DNA of 35,973 bases, taken from positions 1-35,973 of the forward strand of contig NZ_MVOG01000033.1 of NCBI RefSeq assembly GCF_002286915.1, given 5' to 3'. Made by a program: the position numbers and the translations under genes. The notes beneath the pieces were generated by a model that did no database searches, was not told the DNA's origin, and saw only the letters and a list, made by a program, of their open reading frames with translations. This DNA comes from Bifidobacterium italicum (GTDB lineage Bacteria; Actinomycetota; Actinomycetes; Actinomycetales; Bifidobacteriaceae). Shown in pieces: positions 9,190-17,384 of the stretch; within the stretch, counting starts at the first letter, position 1, and each line of letters starts with the position of its first letter.

Positions 9190-9253
9190 CATAGCAGCCA
9201 TGTGAGACGGCGATGGTTGTACGATGTAAGAAACGTACGGGTTCATGTCAGAA
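9190..9253 (-). promoter_or_regulatory. Candidate LytTR operator/promoter for the phosphodiesterase gene
   Basis: Read on the minus strand, TTCTGAC (9253-9247) and TTCTTAC (9232-9226) repeat with a 21-bp period. Thirty bases further is a weak -10-like GCTATG (9195-9190), 59 bases before the start codon at 9130. The half-sites match the other operators of the window well; the -10 is poor. Confidence 0.6.
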
Positions 9254-9296
9254 CCGTCATGGCGAACCATGACGATAGAGGCATGGCGGCCGACAT

Positions 9297-9360
9297 TTCT
9301 GACGCATGGTCGGGAGCTTATGACGTCGAGGCATGTCGGGCGTGTCCGGCGTTGTATAAC
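9297..9360 (+). promoter_or_regulatory. LytTR operator and -10 of the regulator/kinase operon (autoregulation)
   Basis: TTCTGAC (9297-9303) and TTATGAC (9318-9324) repeat with a 21-bp period. After exactly 30 bases comes TATAAC (9355-9360), a good -10, 60 bases before the ATG of the response regulator. No -35 box is apparent, as expected for an activator-dependent promoter. The geometry equals that found before most units of the accessory locus. Confidence 0.75.
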
Positions 9361-9420
9361 GATTTCCGCTTATCGGTGCTAGTGGAGAAGGCTGGTGGGC
9401 ACGAGCAGGAAAGGGAAATC

Positions 9421-10125
9421 ATGTACCGTATCGCGATTGTGGATGACGACGCCGAGCAATGCGCCGGGCTGCACGACATGCTCCGGGACCTTATCCCCGC
9501 CGAGCTTGACTGCGAGATCGGCATGTACGCCAGTCTGGGCGAGCTCGACGGGCGGCAGGTGGACATCGTCTTCGCCGACATCTGCCTGGGCGACGGCGAG
9601 AACGGCATCGAGGAGGTGCTGCAGATGTTCGCCGACCGCTCTGCCGTGCAGGTGATCTACGTGACCGGGCACGTCGAATACTGTTCGGCCGTCTACGACA
9701 CGCGGCACATCGGCTTCCTCGTCAAGCCGGTGCGGCGTCAGGAGCTGGCCGACGCGTTCCACCGTGCGTTGGGACGGCTGCGCGACCTGCGCGAGCAGCC
9801 CTTCGCCGTGCGCTTCAACAACACGTCGTACGTCGTCCGGCCCGCGCAGGTCATGTATGTGGAAAGCAAGCTGCGCGTGGCCGTCTTCCATGGCGAGAAC
9901 AACAGCGCCGTGCGTACGTACATGAAGCTGTCCGACGTCGCCGAACGCCTGCCGTCGCGCTTCCACCGCTGCCATTCGAGCTATCTGGTGAACTTCGACT
10001 TCGTCGACGCGATCACGAAAAGCGATTTCGTGCTGACCGACGGCACGCATGTGCCGATCAGCCACCGCCGCTGGCCCGGCTCCAATGACGCCTTCGAGCG
10101 CTACATGGTCAATCCGGACGAGTGA
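9421..10125 (+). CDS. LytTR-family response regulator (AgrA/LytR type)
   Basis: A 234-residue two-component regulator. The receiver domain (about 1-120) shows the acidic pocket IAIVDDDAEQ, the phospho-acceptor Asp in DIVFADICLGDG, the Thr in YVTGHVEY and the Lys in FLVKPV. The C-terminal LytTR DNA-binding domain (about 135-230) has VMYVESKLRVAVF, FHRCHSSYLVNFDFV and HVPISHRRW. ATG 9421 follows AAGGGAAATC at good spacing; the longer upstream frame is not part of the protein. The stop overlaps the start of the first sensor gene. LytTR proteins bind paired direct repeats about two helical turns apart, which is the pattern seen repeatedly in this window, including upstream of this gene. Likely the master regulator of the locus. 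Confidence 0.95.
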   Translation: MYRIAIVDDDAEQCAGLHDMLRDLIPAELDCEIGMYASLGELDGRQVDIVFADICLGDGENGIEEVLQMFADRSAVQVIYVTGHVEYCSAVYDTRHIGFLVKPVRRQELADAFHRALGRLRDLREQPFAVRFNNTSYVVRPAQVMYVESKLRVAVFHGENNSAVRTYMKLSDVAERLPSRFHRCHSSYLVNFDFVDAITKSDFVLTDGTHVPISHRRWPGSNDAFERYMVNPDE

Positions 10126-11030
10126 TGGACGGGCATCATATGCTGGATTCCTTCACGCAATGGCTGCCGCCGTTCATGCTGTATTTTCTCGTCGTGGCCA
10201 TCCGGATGCATGAGATCATCCGCATGCTTCCATGCAATACACTGGCGCCGAGGCTCATTATGCTGTTGTCGTTGCCGGCGGCATTGGTCAGCCCCACCTT
10301 CGGTTTCGTGCGTACGAACGCTGGCACGTTCATCACATGGGCCCTGCTCAATTTCGCGATGTACGTGGTCATTCCGTTGTGGTATTCACGGGGACCGGTG
10401 CGTGCCCGCCTGTACATGGTCGTGCATCTGTCCTTGATCTTCCTGAGCGCCTATCTGCTTGTCCTTGCCCTGGAACGGATCCGAACTTCTCCGGATCCGG
10501 GCACAGTCTCCCCGCTCATGGACCAGGCGTGCAGGATGGTCATGGAGATCGGCTTCATCCTCGTGGCATGCCACACCACCGACCGATTCGCGCAACGTAT
10601 CATTCCGAGGGCCGGCAAACCGTCCTTCGACTCGTTCCTGTTCTTTTCGGCGCTGCAATGCTTCATGATCGGCGTCGCCGTACTCGTCATCAGCATGCGC
10701 GGCGTCTCCGACACATGGTTCGTGCTCCTCACTTTCATCCTGTCGGTCCTGTGCCTGCTGGTCGATGTGATACTCGGCACCATCATCTGGAGGGAACACG
10801 ATATGCGTGCAAAACAACGTGAAGCCGACGCCAAACAGATCATCCTGGATTCGTATCTCACGGGCTCACAGCAGATGCTGCAGCGTGCGGAAGCCATGGC
10901 GCAATGCCGTCATGACGCACGCAACCAACTCTCCGTCATCCGCATTCTCGCCGAACGTGGCAAGACGACGCAGGCTTTGGAGCATATCGAGGCGCTGCGC
11001 GCCAATTGCAGAAGGAACATGCAGCGATGA
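10125..11030 (+). CDS. Membrane sensor half-kinase: His-box domain without ATPase
   Basis: A 301-residue integral membrane protein with about six hydrophobic helices spread over residues 10-235, then a short coiled-coil and a kinase dimerisation segment. That segment (CRHDARNQLSVIRILAERG) has the RHDxxN-type H box of AgrC/SpoOB-like kinases, with His at about residue 263 (codon 10911-10913). The protein ends 38 residues later, so no HATPase domain exists in this chain. The open frame also allows GTG 10122 or ATG 10140; ATG 10125 gives a TGATG overlap with the regulator. Its stop overlaps the start of the next gene (ATGA). I infer that it is phosphorylated in trans by the ATPase domain of the neighbouring sensor. 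It is not obviously a frameshifted kinase, because the next gene starts with its own membrane domain. Confidence 0.85.
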   Translation: MDGHHMLDSFTQWLPPFMLYFLVVAIRMHEIIRMLPCNTLAPRLIMLLSLPAALVSPTFGFVRTNAGTFITWALLNFAMYVVIPLWYSRGPVRARLYMVVHLSLIFLSAYLLVLALERIRTSPDPGTVSPLMDQACRMVMEIGFILVACHTTDRFAQRIIPRAGKPSFDSFLFFSALQCFMIGVAVLVISMRGVSDTWFVLLTFILSVLCLLVDVILGTIIWREHDMRAKQREADAKQIILDSYLTGSQQMLQRAEAMAQCRHDARNQLSVIRILAERGKTTQALEHIEALRANCRRNMQR

Positions 11031-12082
11031 CGTTCACCACATGGGCGCAATCATCCGGCGGCATCCTGCAGGCGCACGTCGTCAACTGCATCGTCATCGC
11101 GCTGGCGCTGACTCCTCTCATCGTCGTCGCGCTCATCGCCCTTCCCCGCATGTTGCAGGATGTGCAGAGCATCCGCCGTATATTGCATGCGTTGTTTCCA
11201 TTGACGCAGGCGGCGTTCATCAGCGTGCAGCTGTACTATGCGCTGACCACCGGCGATTGGGCATACGCTGCGGTGCTGATCTGCTGTTCATTGGCCTGCG
11301 CGCTCATCGACATGACTCTCGTCAAGCATCTAATCGCCTCCGAACAACGCGATCAGCAAAACGACCGTCTGCATCTGCTCGACCTGCAGACTGAGGCGCA
11401 ACGGCAGCGCATGCGGGAGCTCGACAAGGACACGGAAGGGATGCGCGACGACTACCGTCGATTCCTGCGCAAACTGGACGATCTGGAACAGATGCTGCAG
11501 CATGGGTCGGCCGCCAGCCAGATGGAGCATAGCGTTCAGGACGCCGCGGACGCGCTGTGCGCGCACACCACGCGCTTCTGCGACAATCTGGCCGTCGACG
11601 CGCTGCTGTCGATGAAGATGCAGGAGGCACAGCGCAACGGCATCGATCTGCATTGCGACGCGCAGGTCGGCAAGGTCACGCCGCTGAGCGACGTCGAGCT
11701 GTGCGCGGTGTTCGCGAATCTGTGCGACAACGCATTGCACGCCTGCCAAGGGATACATGCGGACGAAGCGGGTGGCGCGACGGACGGCAACGGGATGGAC
11801 GGCGACGCATGCTCCGCAGCCGTCGAGCGGCCCTGGATCCGCGTGCGGGCGCGGATCGACATGTCGCATTGCATGGTCAGCGTGACGAACCCCTGCGCAA
11901 CAAGCCCCCCGCGACGTTTCCATCACGGAGGACGTTTCGATTCCCGCGGACGTTTCCGCCGCCTTACAATCCCCGAACACGGCTGGGGCCTGCAGATCCT
12001 CGAATCCATCGCCGCACATCACGGCGGCACGTTCAGCTCGGCCCGCGTCCACGACCGTTGGCTCGCGCTGTTCAGCTGCTAG
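11027..12082 (+). CDS. Membrane sensor half-kinase: HATPase domain, H-box His replaced by Asp
   Basis: 351 residues. Three hydrophobic helices (about 20-45, 55-80, 85-105) are followed by a long charged coiled-coil and a GHKL-type ATPase domain with the N box AVFANLCDNALHAC and a G-rich HGWGLQILESIAAHHGG. At the expected phospho-acceptor position (MRDDYRRFLRKLDD) the His is replaced by Asp at residue 141. An unusual Arg/His-rich insert (RRFHHGGRFDSRGRF) separates the N box from the Gly box. The start at 11027 follows AAGGA by ten bases and overlaps the previous stop by four bases (ATGA). With the preceding protein it forms a complementary pair: one chain supplies the His, the other the kinase domain. 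A duplicated 3' remnant of such a gene lies at 13217-13381. Confidence 0.87.
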   Translation: MTFTTWAQSSGGILQAHVVNCIVIALALTPLIVVALIALPRMLQDVQSIRRILHALFPLTQAAFISVQLYYALTTGDWAYAAVLICCSLACALIDMTLVKHLIASEQRDQQNDRLHLLDLQTEAQRQRMRELDKDTEGMRDDYRRFLRKLDDLEQMLQHGSAASQMEHSVQDAADALCAHTTRFCDNLAVDALLSMKMQEAQRNGIDLHCDAQVGKVTPLSDVELCAVFANLCDNALHACQGIHADEAGGATDGNGMDGDACSAAVERPWIRVRARIDMSHCMVSVTNPCATSPPRRFHHGGRFDSRGRFRRLTIPEHGWGLQILESIAAHHGGTFSSARVHDRWLALFSC

Positions 12083-12200
12083 CGCTCCGTCGGGGCACAG
12101 ATGCTTCATCAACGGCGTCCGTTGACCTGAACTTCCCCTGCAGCGCGCCGTAGACGTCCTTTAGATTGTTGAACATCTCCAGATAGAGGACGGGACTCCG
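12072..12200 (-). pseudogene. Remnant of an ABC-transporter 3' end
   Basis: On the minus strand, VLYLEMFNNLKDVYGAL and what follows align with the last 36 or so residues of the intact ABC transporter at 13378-15834 (VLWTMFDNAREYTGEL), and the stop falls at a matching distance. No more of the gene is present. It lies tail to tail with the intact sensor gene, exactly as the intact transporter lies tail to tail with the sensor remnant at 13217-13381. Confidence 0.6.
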
Positions 12201-12261
12201 AGCGCATTACGCGCCCCGCGATGAGCCGACTCACTTTGTGGGGCGTGCATACACATTCCAC

Positions 12262-12325
12262 TTCTTACGTCATTCCCACCATTTCAAGCATGCGAATCTC
12301 TTCCGAGGTATTCGATTACGACAAT
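12262..12325 (+). promoter_or_regulatory. Candidate LytTR operator/promoter for the 12369 gene
   Basis: TTCTTAC (12262-12268) is followed 21 bases on by a degenerate half-site TTCAAGC (12283-12289). After 30 bases comes GACAAT (12320-12325), the same -10 as proposed before the 32377 gene. The start codon is 43 bases downstream. The second half-site is weak. Confidence 0.5.
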
Positions 12326-12368
12326 ATGAGATATCCATCTTGGAATCAATCCTAGAGAAGGAAACGTC

Positions 12369-13010
12369 ATGCTCGAAGACAGTATCACTCGGGAAAATAG
12401 ACAAAAAAACGACCCTGTTCTTGTTAAACACGAGTGCCTCTCTTATATAGATTCGAGCATAGTCCTCAATACCATAGCCTCCAGCGAGGAATGGGTATGC
12501 GACGAGCACGTCGATTCCGATTTTCATTATTCTTCGCTCAGAAAGTATTCTTCGCTCAGACTTAGAGTAGCTGAATCGAACCGCACCTATTACTTCAGTT
12601 TTTCTGATAAAACATTTACCGCATCCATTGGCCGCCAACCTTACGGCTTAGCGGACGAAGCAAAGAAAGCAGTACCAAAAGAAGACATCAATCGCATTAA
12701 TCAGCTCTTCAGTGATATTGAGAAATGCTATAGGCAGCAAGTAATGTCTGTAGGCGCTGCGGATGGCGCCAAAAAGACGATGTGGTGGAGCATTGGCTTC
12801 TTTCTTTTTGCTTTATTTTGCAACAAAACATGTAACCGTCCACCATTTTATGTCAGCATGATTTTTGCCGTGATCAGCGGCATCGCATGCGTGTCATCGT
12901 TCTCCAATACGATGGACCATAATGAAAGCAAAGCATGGATGCCGGCAACCGCCTCGGTGATTTGCATCATCGCATTCCTGATGATGATCCTCGCTCCGAC
13001 CCATTACTAA
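12369..13010 (+). CDS. Hypothetical membrane protein, three C-terminal helices
   Basis: 213 residues, no family recognised. The first 130 residues are soluble and charged; three hydrophobic segments follow (MWWSIGFFLFALFC, FYVSMIFAVISGIACV, ASVICIIAFLMMILAP), so the N-terminal part most likely faces the cytoplasm. GAAGGAAA precedes the ATG by about seven bases, supporting the start. The gene is clearly more AT-rich than its neighbours. A short direct repeat inside it (TATTCTTCGCTCAGA, twice near 12530-12560) adds repeated residues YSSLR/YSSLRLR. It sits between two copies of a sensor/ABC gene junction, which suggests that it came with a duplication or insertion. Confidence 0.75.
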   Translation: MLEDSITRENRQKNDPVLVKHECLSYIDSSIVLNTIASSEEWVCDEHVDSDFHYSSLRKYSSLRLRVAESNRTYYFSFSDKTFTASIGRQPYGLADEAKKAVPKEDINRINQLFSDIEKCYRQQVMSVGAADGAKKTMWWSIGFFLFALFCNKTCNRPPFYVSMIFAVISGIACVSSFSNTMDHNESKAWMPATASVICIIAFLMMILAPTHY

Positions 13011-13216
13011 TGGTATCGTCATGAAGCGTGCTGAGAGCGCATGAGACTGGAAGGACGCGTTCACTTGCCGCACCCCAGTGAAATACCCACTTGGCGCGCC
13101 TGATCGTCTGCATATCGCACAGGCGGTCATCTTATACATCACATCCATATAAGACGCAGGGCATAAGCTCGTTGCAGCATTCCCCCAACGCAAATGCTGC
13201 AACGATCCCAGAAATC

Positions 13217-13381
13217 CGCATGTTTCGACTTCCATGGACGTTTCCGCCGCCGTACGATTCCCGAACGCGGGAGACCCGCAGATTCTCGGCTCAATCGCCG
13301 GGTGACGGCAGGGGGCAGTCCAGCTCGACCCGTGTCCACGACCGCTGGCTCGCACTATTCAGCCGCCGGGGCGCCGGCTAG
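13217..13381 (+). pseudogene. Remnant of the sensor-kinase 3' end
   Basis: The DNA resembles the last 165 bases of the ATPase-type sensor gene (11920-12082): the segment coding for the Arg-rich insert, the IPEHGWGLQ region and the terminal VHDRWLALFS. Small indels break the frame in the middle, but the last codons read STRVHDRWLALFSRRGAG before a stop at 13379-13381. It meets the intact ABC transporter tail to tail. Not functional. Confidence 0.8.
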
Positions 13382-15834
13382 CTCGCCATCATGTCGCCGA
13401 AATCATCGGTCAGACGAGTCCAGGCGGAGGGCAGGTTGTCGAACAACTCGCCGGTATACTCCCGCGCATTGTCGAACATGGTCCATAGCACTCCCGTATA
13501 CATCAGGTACGCAAGCGCGCCGAGGAGCGTCAACGTCAGCAAAGCCATGCCGTATCTATCGGCCACAGCGGACAACCGTCCGCGAACCACGGCAATCGTC
13601 TGGCCGCCCGATGCGGAGAATTGACGCGCGTTGCGCCTTACCAGCACCAGTATCGTCATGACCAACAACAACAGGCTGATAAGCCAGAGCCATATCAGGC
13701 TCAGCATCAGACTCTGCACGGAGGCTTCGTAATGATCCTTCACTTCCGATGTCGCACCGATCTTGCCGAACAGATCGTTCAGCTGCGATATCGCACCGAG
13801 GCCGTCCAACGACCATTTGCAGCTGATGAGGTAGCTCAGTTTTGCCGCCACGCCATCCAGATTGAAGACGATGCCGCTGAACACGATCTGCAGCAGCACC
13901 AACAGCGGAGCCACCAACATGGGATTTTTGAATACGGCGCTGGCCAGCAATCCCATCACCATCGCGGATTCCGCACAGGCGTATATCACGGCGAACACGT
14001 CGAATCCACGTTGGATGATGTCATGCTCCACAACGCCCGTCATGGATGTGAACACTGCATATAGTATGCCGCTTTGCACCGCGCATATCACGGATTGGAT
14101 CACGAAGACCGACAATACATACGGAACCGTTTTCAGGCCATGGTATTGCTCATGGGCAAGCAGATCACGGTTCGAAAACGCATTGATGCTGCTGAAGATT
14201 CCAACGAAGAACGCGCCGGCCGAGTAGGTGAACATCATCGATTTCGTGAAATACGGTTCGGCATACAGCTTTTCCGCATCCGACACGAAGCCCATGATGA
14301 CGCCGATGACCAGCGGAATCGCCATCTGCAGCAACAACGCTCCAGGGGTATTGAACCGTTGCCGAATGCCGCGTTTCAGATTAACGAAGAACTGGCGTAT
14401 GCCGCCCGCACGCTCAACGAGGATATCTCCCTCCATCAAATGCGAAGAAGCCTTCTCCGTAAGCAATCGAGGCGCTCCGCAAACCTGCTCATACCCCTGT
14501 TTGTCACCAAGACACGTTTTGATCTTCCTGAAGCTATCGTAAACTTTCTGTCTTTCATTCTTGCCAGCACCCACGGAGTCAAAATCCGAAAGACGACCTG
14601 AATAGTAAACGAAACCTTTGAATTTCTTTATATTATATTTATTCTTCTTTTCAATCTTTTCTCCCACAAAAATGACCTGATCGACTAGTTCGAGTCCTGA
14701 TTTAGCTATCACTGCGGGGTCTTCAGGGGTGAGCGTATCCAGATCGTGGGTGACGAAAATCACCGTGCAGCCGGAGCGCGCGATGTTCGCGAGCACCATA
14801 TACACGAATTCCGCTGACATACCTGGGTCCAGTGGCGACGTCGGTTCATCAAGAAACATCACTTTGGGTTCGGCGAGCAACGCGCACGCGATCGCCACAC
14901 GCTTGCGTTGGCCACCGGACAGCTCTTTGATGGTTTTCGCCAAGCACTCGTGAATCTCCAGATCCTGAACGACCGCAGCAATCTTGAGCTTCCTCTCCTT
15001 GGATGACCACGTTTTCGGACACCGCAACTTAGCCGTATAGCGCAGTTCCTGCAACACCGTCAGATCGGCATGGAGCAGATCGTCCTGCGGCAGGTACGCC
15101 ATGCAACTACGCAATTCTGCCATTTTGTCATAATATGATGAATCGTTTACCAGTACCTTGCCGGCTGTAGCACATTCCTTACCACTCAACGCTTTGATCA
15201 GATTGGTCTTCCCGCACCCGCTTTTGCCGACAATCGCCGTGACAGTGCCCGGCAGGAACGAGACGTTGGCATCCTTCAGCAGATGCTCTTTCCCCCCTGA
15301 CTTGTTAATGACGATGCGATTAAGATCGACACCTTGCAGCACTGCTCCCACCGCACAGGAAACGTATCGTGTTCCATGCCATTGGACAATGAGCCTGCTG
15401 CCTTGCCGGCCGAAGCGTTCTCCAGCAACACCTTGCTCAGCGCTCCATCTCAATTGGCATTCCGATACCGCCACCGCGTACTGCGTCTCAAGATGCCGCT
15501 GTATCGTGAACAGACCATTGCCGAATACCGCCAGATCGTCCGCATGACCATCAGCATACGGATGTGACGGTTCAGAGCACAGCTCCTGGAAAACCGGCTC
15601 GCCGCTGTCCTCCCGCGCCTCTTGCAGCAGTTTGCGCCAATCCCCTACTGCCGTGATCCCAGCGGTGCTATTCGATCGGCACAGTACGCATCCACGTCGA
15701 AGATTCCTTCCTCGCTGGACAAGCGCGGCATACAAGGTGCCGATATTGCCGACCTCCCGGGGCCAGTCGTCCCACGATGACTCAAAATTGTGCTCCGTAG
15801 GCGCCTCTCCAGACGCAAACAGATATACATACAT
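13378..15834 (-). CDS. ABCG-type transporter, ATPase and permease fused, novel N-terminus
   Basis: An 818-residue half-transporter. Residues 1-170 are an unrecognised domain (not a visible FHA domain). The ATPase follows, with Walker A GKSGCGKT at about 203-210, Q-loop region AYLPQDD, signature LSGGQRKR, Walker B VMFLDEPTSPLDP and H-loop VTHDLD. After a Lys-rich linker come about six helices of an ABC-2 permease with the typical loop WSLDGLGAI. This ATPase-permease order is that of ABCG exporters, which act as dimers. The start at 15834 has GGAG six bases upstream. It is the last gene of the chaperone unit, 53 bases after the Hsp70 stop, and is co-oriented with it, so I infer co-transcription. 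The substrate is unknown. Base composition around 14580-14660 is locally AT-rich (linker). Confidence 0.93.
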   Translation of the reverse strand: MYVYLFASGEAPTEHNFESSWDDWPREVGNIGTLYAALVQRGRNLRRGCVLCRSNSTAGITAVGDWRKLLQEAREDSGEPVFQELCSEPSHPYADGHADDLAVFGNGLFTIQRHLETQYAVAVSECQLRWSAEQGVAGERFGRQGSRLIVQWHGTRYVSCAVGAVLQGVDLNRIVINKSGGKEHLLKDANVSFLPGTVTAIVGKSGCGKTNLIKALSGKECATAGKVLVNDSSYYDKMAELRSCMAYLPQDDLLHADLTVLQELRYTAKLRCPKTWSSKERKLKIAAVVQDLEIHECLAKTIKELSGGQRKRVAIACALLAEPKVMFLDEPTSPLDPGMSAEFVYMVLANIARSGCTVIFVTHDLDTLTPEDPAVIAKSGLELVDQVIFVGEKIEKKNKYNIKKFKGFVYYSGRLSDFDSVGAGKNERQKVYDSFRKIKTCLGDKQGYEQVCGAPRLLTEKASSHLMEGDILVERAGGIRQFFVNLKRGIRQRFNTPGALLLQMAIPLVIGVIMGFVSDAEKLYAEPYFTKSMMFTYSAGAFFVGIFSSINAFSNRDLLAHEQYHGLKTVPYVLSVFVIQSVICAVQSGILYAVFTSMTGVVEHDIIQRGFDVFAVIYACAESAMVMGLLASAVFKNPMLVAPLLVLLQIVFSGIVFNLDGVAAKLSYLISCKWSLDGLGAISQLNDLFGKIGATSEVKDHYEASVQSLMLSLIWLWLISLLLLVMTILVLVRRNARQFSASGGQTIAVVRGRLSAVADRYGMALLTLTLLGALAYLMYTGVLWTMFDNAREYTGELFDNLPSAWTRLTDDFGDMMAS

Positions 15835-15887
15835 CCTTCACTCCGTTCATACAGTATGGATGGTTCCGCATAATTACCAGCTATGTC

Positions 15888-17348
15888 CTAGTGGCTCGAT
15901 GAATCCAGAACGTTCACCTGCGCCGTGACAGAATCACCCATCTTCGTCTGCGCCTCGGCATGCAGGATGCCATTACGGTCAAGCGTAAGCGTCAAATCGA
16001 ACGGCGTGCCCTTGGGGTACTTCGCATGAAATTTCAGATCAACGTCGAGAATAGGATCACCATGCTTATCTGGATCAAATTGAACATGCTCCGAATACTC
16101 GTCAATCGCGTATATACGAATTGAGACCCTGTCTCCATCGTCGCGAGTTATATAAGGCTCTTTCGAGGTAATTGGGAGCTCTGCACCTCGCATGACATGT
16201 CCACAGAGATACTCCACATTCTCGCCATTTCCAAAAGCTCGATGCGCATATGTGAATGGGGCCTTTAGCATGATTGAAGTGTTTCCCTTTTCATCATCCT
16301 GCGCGTAGATCGCCGCACCGTATGCGATGGCAAGCTGAGGATTCTTCACCTCAACGGAAATATCCGGATGCCGTGCGCAGATGCCTTTCATAATCATCGG
16401 CATTGACGAACTTCCACCTACACAGATGATCTCATCGACGCGACCGCACTCTGCCAACATGCTGTCCATGAAATCAAGCGCACGGTTCAATAGCGGCCTT
16501 GCTCGTTCCTCAAATTCTTCCCGTGTCACAACGATATTGTACTGAAAACCTTCATGCTGCACGGATACAGGCACTTTTTCACTATTCGTGAGCAGAATCT
16601 TAAGTTGTTCTCCCCATCGCATCAGTTCGGGAGAACCATGTCTATCCAAATCGATGTTCTCCTGCTCTCGGGCATTGTCTATAATCAAATCAGCCGCAAC
16701 ATCATCGAAATTCCTTCCGGCACACATAATCGTGTCGCTTTTCTCCTCCACATATGGAACGCCTCCATTATTCGTTTTCCTCACAATAGAACAATCTAGC
16801 GTTCCACCACCCATATCAAAGACGAAAATAGTTTTAGAATTACGCTTTACAATGTCTTGTTCATACATATAATAAGCCGCCGCCACCGGCTCTTTAATCA
16901 GACGGATATCCGCAACATCGATACCGCTGACTTTGGCAACAGTATTTCTCAGCAACTGCAGCTGCGCCGCATTGAACCGTGCCGGAACACTGATGACGAG
17001 CGTCTCAATGCTTTCATCCAGCCCCTTCCTCCCAGCCTGCCTCTTTGCCACATCGATAACCTGCTTGATAATCAGCGCCGCCAGCTGATGAGCCGGGATT
17101 CGCCGACCATTCACAGGAATATCCTGCCCGAGATACATCTTTATGTCGCGAATCAAACCGAGATCTTTACCGCTACGTTCAGCATCCGTCACATCATATC
17201 CAACATGATATTGCGGATCACGTTGTTCCCAGTAATGCACCAATGAAGGAATAGGACCTTGCCCAGGCGCCATCAAATGTTTCGGCGTTTCTTCAATCAC
17301 CGTCGCAGATTCGGACATTGTCGTACCATAATCAATACCAAGTTTCAT
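15888..17348 (-). CDS. Hsp70/DnaK-like chaperone with intact ATPase motifs, short C-terminus
   Basis: 486 residues, shorter than the roughly 600-640 of DnaK. ATPase motifs look functional: GIDYGTTMSES (phosphate 1), RDIKMYLG with the catalytic Lys, IKEPVAAAYYM (connect 1), FVFDMGGGTLDCSIV (phosphate 2) and ICVGGSSSMPMI (adenosine). After residue 370 is a reduced beta-type substrate-binding segment (LTLTLDRNGILHAEAQ) and no helical lid or EEVD-like tail. It is therefore a specialised Hsp70 rather than the housekeeping DnaK. It lies 36 bases after a GrpE-like gene and shares long identities with the second Hsp70 upstream (PSLVHY, HVGYDVT, QAGRKGLD), so the two are paralogues. GGTAAGAAA precedes the ATG as ribosome site. 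Confidence 0.93.
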   Translation of the reverse strand: MKLGIDYGTTMSESATVIEETPKHLMAPGQGPIPSLVHYWEQRDPQYHVGYDVTDAERSGKDLGLIRDIKMYLGQDIPVNGRRIPAHQLAALIIKQVIDVAKRQAGRKGLDESIETLVISVPARFNAAQLQLLRNTVAKVSGIDVADIRLIKEPVAAAYYMYEQDIVKRNSKTIFVFDMGGGTLDCSIVRKTNNGGVPYVEEKSDTIMCAGRNFDDVAADLIIDNAREQENIDLDRHGSPELMRWGEQLKILLTNSEKVPVSVQHEGFQYNIVVTREEFEERARPLLNRALDFMDSMLAECGRVDEIICVGGSSSMPMIMKGICARHPDISVEVKNPQLAIAYGAAIYAQDDEKGNTSIMLKAPFTYAHRAFGNGENVEYLCGHVMRGAELPITSKEPYITRDDGDRVSIRIYAIDEYSEHVQFDPDKHGDPILDVDLKFHAKYPKGTPFDLTLTLDRNGILHAEAQTKMGDSVTAQVNVLDSSSH

Positions 17349-17384
17349 TTTCTTACCTTTATCTCAACAAAGATTGTCATTGAA

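Noticed and set aside
12170..12260. Terminator after the sensor operon (GC-rich inverted repeat near 12208-12247)
   Set aside because: The stem is imperfect with a long loop and no T tract; not convincing enough to list.
15300..15834. FHA domain at the N-terminus of the fused ABC transporter
   Set aside because: The region lacks the Gly-Arg, Ser-Arg-His and Asn-Gly landmarks of FHA domains; left as unknown.
17350..17356. Another TTCTTAC word, as a LytTR half-site
   Set aside because: It has no partner at 21 bp and is simply the complement of the ribosome-binding region of the Hsp70 gene.
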